Positions 58,835 through 64,000 of a stretch of 64,000 bases of DNA are shown here, one piece after another. The stretch comes from Endomychus coccineus (Eukaryota > Arthropoda > Insecta > Coleoptera > Endomychidae): positions 199,937,997 to 200,001,996 of the forward strand of contig OY294068.1 of the NCBI GenBank assembly GCA_958510875.1, given 5' to 3'. A program made the position numbers and the translations under genes. The notes beneath the pieces are model-generated. The model did not search any database, was not told where the DNA came from, and saw only the letters and a program-made list of their open reading frames with translations. The first letter of the stretch is position 1. Each line of letters starts with the position of its first letter.

Positions 58835-60380
58835 ACCAAAACAATAACGAAGCGACTTTCCAGTTTCACAATTTTTTTTTTATATTCACCACTTAACCCC
58901 AAACTTTCGTATTATACGCCACCAAGACCGAGTAAGATGAAAGCGGCAACCAATAATTGTAACGTTATCCTACACTTTACGAACTGCATTTGAATCGCAA
59001 TTTCAAAATCACTACTTTCTCAGGAATAAAACTTAAGTTGTTAAGAGAATAAATAAACTTAATTTTTCCCAAACAGATTCTATAAGTTTCTTCCGATTTG
59101 TTTTTCAGTAAACTAAACACTAGCGGTATATAGTGTCCATTTATGTAACCATGAATGGTTACATAGTTGTGTGAACTTCGTTGGCAGAGCGAGGCAAAGT
59201 TGGCAATGTTTTGCGACGTCTATTGCACACATTTTTTTTACGCATTTCATGTCCCGGGAAGTCAATGTTTCTGAAGGAAAATCTGAGCGAAAACCATTTG
59301 AAGCTAATTCTTTATGCAATATTTTAGTTGGTCTCTCTGTAGCTTATTCTTTCGCTTTTCTTTTGCAGGCAACACTAAGAATTTGTCTAGTAATTTTTTT
59401 TCAAGTTCGTTAATATGTTGATTTTTTAATGTTGTTACAACAAAACTACCCGATTCTCTAATAATATTTACTTAAACTTTATATTCAGGTCGTTTAATGC
59501 ACCTCCAGACAGTTTCATTATCTGAAGATCGATGTTTTTACCAAAGAAAGCTCTGTGTGACGCGTTTCAGGCACCCTTAAAATTTACCTGAGACCTTGAC
59601 CGGTCCCCGTAATCAATATGTGACGAAAATCATGCCGTCCGTCATTACATTAGCATCGATGAATAGTCCAAAGTACGAAATGCTGTAAACGCTGATGGAG
59701 AGAGAGAGAGAGTCGATATCACATCGAATCGGTATCAGAGAGTTAGAAACCGCATATGTCTATGCACCATTAATCTTTTCCCAACACATTGTCGGAGGGA
59801 ATTTCGGCTGTGTCGTTTCCAATCATAATCTCCACTATACAGCTGTCCGTGACACAAGCGTCGGGAATACATTTTACATATATTGCCTTCGTTGGTTTTG
59901 TGTTTCAATTGTTATATTGCGATGATGGTCAACAATGGAAGAAAATCCCTCAAGCCTCATTTGTTATATTACATCATAAACGCTAAATCAAAAGCTCATC
60001 TAGAGTAATCTCGTGAAACTAAGTATAATTTGTCAATTTACTATCTGATATCAGAGTTTCCATACAATGAACGGCATGTTCGTTTCATTACGCAAGTTCT
60101 GTTTGTGTGTCTGTACGCATATAATATCGTCATTATTGACGATGTTGGTTGAAATTACTTGTTTCTAATTACTATCAGAGTCCGCTGTCAAAGGCAAACA
60201 CATGCGTTGGGATATGGATATTGCACAAACCTCATCCGTGTAAATTCTGCAGCAAATGGAAACAATTCGACAGGAAGGAAAGCGTTTAAATTCTTCACCT
60301 CAGTTTATTACAATTGGGGCACGAGTTTCGGAATTGCGACGAATGTGAAACAAACATCCTAAAAGGTAAAAATAACTCAC
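58835..60380. other. Intron sequence with no assignable gene
   Basis: A (GA)n run sits at ~59696-59712. Open frames at 59113-59413 and 59695-60362 carry no domain. No exon-like splice context was found. Confidence 0.4.
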
Positions 60381-60520
60381 CCTGAAATCTCCTCCGTTTC
60401 CATCGTCGAGCTCTAAGACGTATCCTTCGACATGACTTTGAGGCGGAGCCTGCCACGCCACCGTTACCGAATTATTTTCGGCGCTGCATTCTTCGGGGAT
60501 TACAGTTGGTGCTGCTGGTG
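60381..60520 (-). CDS. Trim9: TRIM9-like exon (FN3 N-terminal half)
   Basis: Bounded by acceptor TTTAACAG (60528-60521) and donor GTGAGT (60380-60375), 140 bp. It encodes APAAPTVIPEECSAENNSV, then TVAWQAPPQSHVEGYVLEL, then DDGNGGDFR. VEGYVLELDDGNGG is a hallmark of the TRIM9/TRIM67 fibronectin III domain. Its first two bases finish a codon begun in an upstream exon not found in this window; since the gene runs right to left, RING, B-box and COS exons must be beyond 64000. It is phase 0 at its end, joining EVYC in the exon at 51187. Confidence 0.95.
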
Positions 60521-60627
60521 CTGTTAAACAAAACGTCAACAATCTTGTTAGGTATCGAGCTGCGTACATCACGTCACGGTAGCTATTAATAATACGACTA
60601 CAAATACCAAAGAATCTCGTGCTAAGA

Positions 60628-61110
60628 TAATACAACATGGTTGCGAATGTGAAGATGGGAGTTATATTTACATAAACGTTATATTGAAACTTGAAAACCA
60701 ATATACGCGGCTAGTGCCAACAAATCACGGCCTGACATAGATTTCGGTATCCCAGTCAGTCAAAATGTATTTACACACAAGTTGGAGTCTCTAATATCTT
60801 TGGAAAAACAATAAATCTTCGTTGAACCTTACACTGAAATTGCGTCCAGTTTGTCCTATGTACAACGCGTTACAGTCATCAAATTTGAGCCTGTAAACTT
60901 CAGATTTCTTCAATTTATCTTTTCATTCTGGTTTTTAAGAAGTTGAGATTTTTTTGTGAGCCTTTGCCTAATTATGAAGATAATATAACATAGTTGCGAA
61001 TGTAAAGATGGAGTTATATTGAAACTTGAGAACCAATATATGAGGCCAAAAACCTGACATAGATCCCTGTATCGCAGCTGGTCAAAATCTATTTACATAC
61101 AAGTAGCGAG
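60628..61110. repeat. Direct repeat, ~350-bp spacing, with PLE material
   Basis: ATAATACAACATGGTTGCGAATG near 60628 recurs as ATAATATAACATAGTTGCG near 60980. ACTTGA-AACCAATATA and CTGACATAGAT- phrases follow in both. The fragment CGTTGAACCTTACAC occurs at ~60820 and again at ~61398. The units appear to be PLE copies. Confidence 0.6.
60797..60904 (-). pseudogene. PLE GIY-YIG endonuclease fragment
   Basis: 36 codons without a stop read SEVYRLKFDDCNALYIGQTG and then RNFSVRFNE. VY(K/R)L-x8-YIGQTGRNFxxRFxE is the GIY-YIG motif I and II set, with both Tyr, the catalytic Arg region and the beginning of the E(H) motif. The Cys pair of the linker has become KFDDC. This is a third PLE subfamily in the window, in a TRIM9 intron. 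Confidence 0.7.
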
Positions 61111-63482
61111 TCTATTAGCTTTTGAAAAACAATAAGTTTTCTTATACTCATTTATCAAGATGTCATAAGTCCAGAGTATTGAGTATCGAGCTGTTAACAA
61201 ATTTCTTACTCGAGAAGGTCTTTCTCCTCGAACCGTCTACATGGGATCTACGGAGATATCAGCTAAAGCTAAACATAAAATTAGGTCCTTAAATATTAGG
61301 ACTTAATCCGAATGTGGTACTATTTGAGGGATGGGGGTAGACAATGGTTTGAGTGGGAGATTATTTACAAAATTTTTGATAAGTGGTTAATATTCGTTGA
61401 ACCTTACACGGAAGCTTTATCTTTTTAGATTTAAAATTTTTAATATGAGTATAGATTGTTTGTTGTTTTAGAGGCGACGATTTTTTGGCAGGGGGGCATC
61501 GTATATGAACAAGCTGGTCTTTCAGGAGTTTGCCTTTAGGGTGATATTTTGTAAGGCATATATAGGGTGAATTTTCTCATAATCGGCAATCATAGGCAAG
61601 CATGTCTCCTGTTGATCTCTACTGAGGATAGCCATATTGAAGGTCATTCATCATTTTGGAGTTCGCTTGCCACTTGAATAACATGTTCACCGATTAAATC
61701 ATTCTCTGAAAGCATTCGCTTGTAGCAAAATAAACTATTCTGCTTGATATTCATTTGAAATAGTGATCTTTTGTAATTACCAGAAGCTTACTTGGCGGTG
61801 ATGTATAATCTCAGCTATCAAAGTCAACTTGTTTGCATATTTAGTTGTTCCTTCCATATTCAAAGCTTAAGATAACTAATCAAACGCGCTTCATAATTGA
61901 TAATACTAATACCGTCTTCGCTTAAAACGTATTTTGATACAGTGTTACTTGGTCGTATGTTCATACGATCTGGGTTTCCCAGGGTAACAAGAAACGGTAG
62001 GTGTATGCTCGTGTGGAGCTTCATCAAAGTTACGACACTTACGACGAGCTTTGGACCATAATCTCATTCTCGTAGTTTGTAGAGTGTGAAATACATCAGT
62101 AACACTTTCTATTCATTATGTCATCTAAATGGTTACCGAATCCTAATTACAATGTGATACATTTAGATGAACACATTCCAACCGAATGAAAGAATTCGTG
62201 AGTAGATGTGAATGCCGCAATGTCAAACGTTTCGTTGTTATACGAAATTGTTTTGGGAAACGGAGCATATTGCTAGCTCGTCACAGTTGGAAGTAGAAAG
62301 TATGTTATTCATATCACATCCCAAGTTGAAGTTGAACCAAACCCGATGATGCGTTTCTAGTCCAGATCGATCAGTAACGTCTCAAATTATAGTTCCGGAC
62401 AGCTGTTTCGCTGTTCTCATAGAACAAATGTGCAACGTTACTGGACGATCCCTGTTGAAGGTGGTCATAAGGGGTCAACAACATGGTAAAATGACCAAAA
62501 GTATCTCACGCCATCTATGAAATGAAATGATAAATTAGATTCACTGATAGACTTCTCGAACTTTACAAAAGTTCCCGGGAATGTGAGACTAGTGGAGTGC
62601 GTCATATGTCAAAACTAATTCCCTTGATCTACATTAGATTTTACAAAAGACGCAGATCGCTATGTCCTGCTGATGAGCATATAGATTTAATGTAAATTAT
62701 TTAATCAGATAAATGAAGCCGAATCTACATCGTCGACTCTACCGTATCCTGCTCTTGCACCCCTCACCAAGTACCATCCAAGGATTCATGGGAAGATTGC
62801 ACATTTAGAGTATCTTCTGGATGAAGTGAGTTTCAATATTGTTTTCAAATCACACACTATAATTGGATTTATATTTTATCAGTTATAGAAATTTTACCAT
62901 AGAACGATAAGGAGGAGTGGGAGGAGGTGTGGAAATCGAGCTAGCAGCCTCGCCGCCTCGCCGCCATACCCAATCGTAAGATTGAACAAAGTTGGTGTGT
63001 TCTTTCAGGGAACTGAGAAGCACTTTCAAGAGTATATTAGCGAGAGGTAAGAAGAGACTAACCTATTCAATATTCGACAGCGGCGGAGGTGCTGATATGT
63101 TTTAGAACTTAAGGATTAGAATTATTATTATTATTGCTAATACTATTATTATTGTTCAAATAAACTTTTGTAAGAAATTTAGAAATAAATCAATATAAGG
63201 ATATTTCTATTTTTTTTATTGATTAGGTTTGGTGTCGTCTTCTGGGGTACTGAATCTAACAACATTTGACCGCTGACATTGTATATTGTTTTTAAAGGGT
63301 CCAATTGCCACAAGAGGCGTCAAAATTGACCCTAAATAATTTAAATTTCAAGGTATACACTGACGTTACCGCGAGAAGCGTATAGCTTGCTAGTTAGAAA
63401 TGTGTAAAGCGATGATACTCATTACGTGTTATGCGCTAAGTAACCATTTCTAGTAGTCACCCTATGGTAAGTAATGTCGTAA
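61111..63482. other. Intron sequence, no exon or TE domain recognised
   Basis: A half copy of the SPRY-intron MITE (GGACAGCTGTTTCGCT) lies at ~62397 and a run of ATT repeats at ~63122-63155. The upstream TRIM9 exons were looked for on the minus strand and not seen. Confidence 0.4.
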
Positions 63483-64000
63483 CTTTGTCCTTCACTATCG
63501 AGGTTTGTCTCAGATAGATCACCCCATGTGGTGGTTGACATCGACGCTGGTATTCCGCAGGGATCTGTCTTGACACCAACTTGGTTTCTGCTCCACATCA
63601 ACGATCTGCTGAAAGTAACCTCCTGCCTCGTCCATAGCTTTGCAGATGATGGTACAACCGCTTTCTCATCTAGAGCCCCTATACCATCCAATGAAGCCTA
63701 GGAGCGAGACACAGACAGGTTGTCGCTATTAATGGAGATCTGGCAAATGATTTTGAAATGGGAATCTGATAATCTAGTAGATTTTATTGCAACCAAAACT
63801 CAAGCTTGCGTTTTCTTCAGGGAGGCTGATCCCACAATCCCTAATATGACGATGTCAGGTACAACTATTCATATGAAGTCTTCCATATCTATATTTGGGA
63901 TCACCACCAACAGCACCCTCTTATGGGATGATCATGTGAGGTCCATTGCGAAAACCAATTCACAAAAACTTGATTTTATATTTCGTGGCAAGAGCTACTT
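63483..64000 (+). pseudogene. Jockey-like reverse transcriptase, catalytic block, one stop
   Basis: From 63483 a single frame reads SDRSPHVVVDIDAG, then IPQGSVLTPTWFLLHINDLL, then SFADDGTTAF with the catalytic FADD. It meets a TAG at 63699-63701, then continues open to the window edge with VDFIATKTQACVFFRE and ISIFGITTNSTLLWDD, the latter matching the FLGV-LTW motif. The interruption by only one stop makes it the best preserved RT here. It belongs to the same family as 31900-32545 and 38598-39825, and continues off-window. Confidence 0.8.

Overview
The window looks like AT-rich, repeat-dense insect nuclear DNA. The reasons are a split-exon animal gene (TRIM9-type), insect-style mariner, hAT, MULE, Crypton, Penelope-like and jockey-like non-LTR remnants, and many degraded TE pieces. 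A beetle is a plausible guess, but nothing read here fixes the order.

One host gene is clear: a TRIM9-like E3 ubiquitin ligase on the minus strand. Its last four coding exons lie at 60381-60520 and 51187-51325 (fibronectin III), and at 46382-46606 and 45403-45695 (SPRY/B30.2). All splice sites are GT/AG and the phases join exactly. The RING, B-box and coiled-coil exons must lie beyond the right edge. Its introns hold most of the TE material right of 45.7 kb.

Layout. 1-724: hAT 5' end. 1649-5565: long inverted repeats, one nested in another. 6322-9500: two Penelope-like (PLE) loci in head-to-head inverted form, one split by a foldback element, plus a hammerhead-like motif. 9535-10870: a tandem duplication carrying two copies of a small coding-like first exon. 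12119-12444: non-LTR 3' end with a TTGA tail. 13536-15421: a hAT copy with an 8-bp target duplication. 17552-19219: a foldback made of two inverted mariner-like transposase 3' halves. 20069-29740: a 139-bp satellite of about 70 monomers with dimeric and larger-scale order. 31-40 kb: broken jockey-like fragments, a foldback and dispersed short repeats. 40-45.4 kb: AT-rich DNA with no gene seen. 45.4-60.5 kb: the TRIM9 3' half, holding a mariner with a tyrosine-recombinase (Crypton-like) element inserted in it, more mariner pieces, a 671-bp near-perfect palindrome, a LINE 3' end and a MULE piece. 60.6-64 kb: another PLE piece and the start of a jockey-like RT running off the right edge.

The dominant theme is inverted organisation. 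More than ten long inverted repeats occur, and several are built from recognisable but unrelated transposons (mariner-like, PLE). This hints at a repeated process that turns insertions into head-to-head pairs. Other observations worth follow-up are the satellite's block structure, the nested Crypton-in-mariner insertion, and the duplicated first exon at 9.8/10.5 kb.
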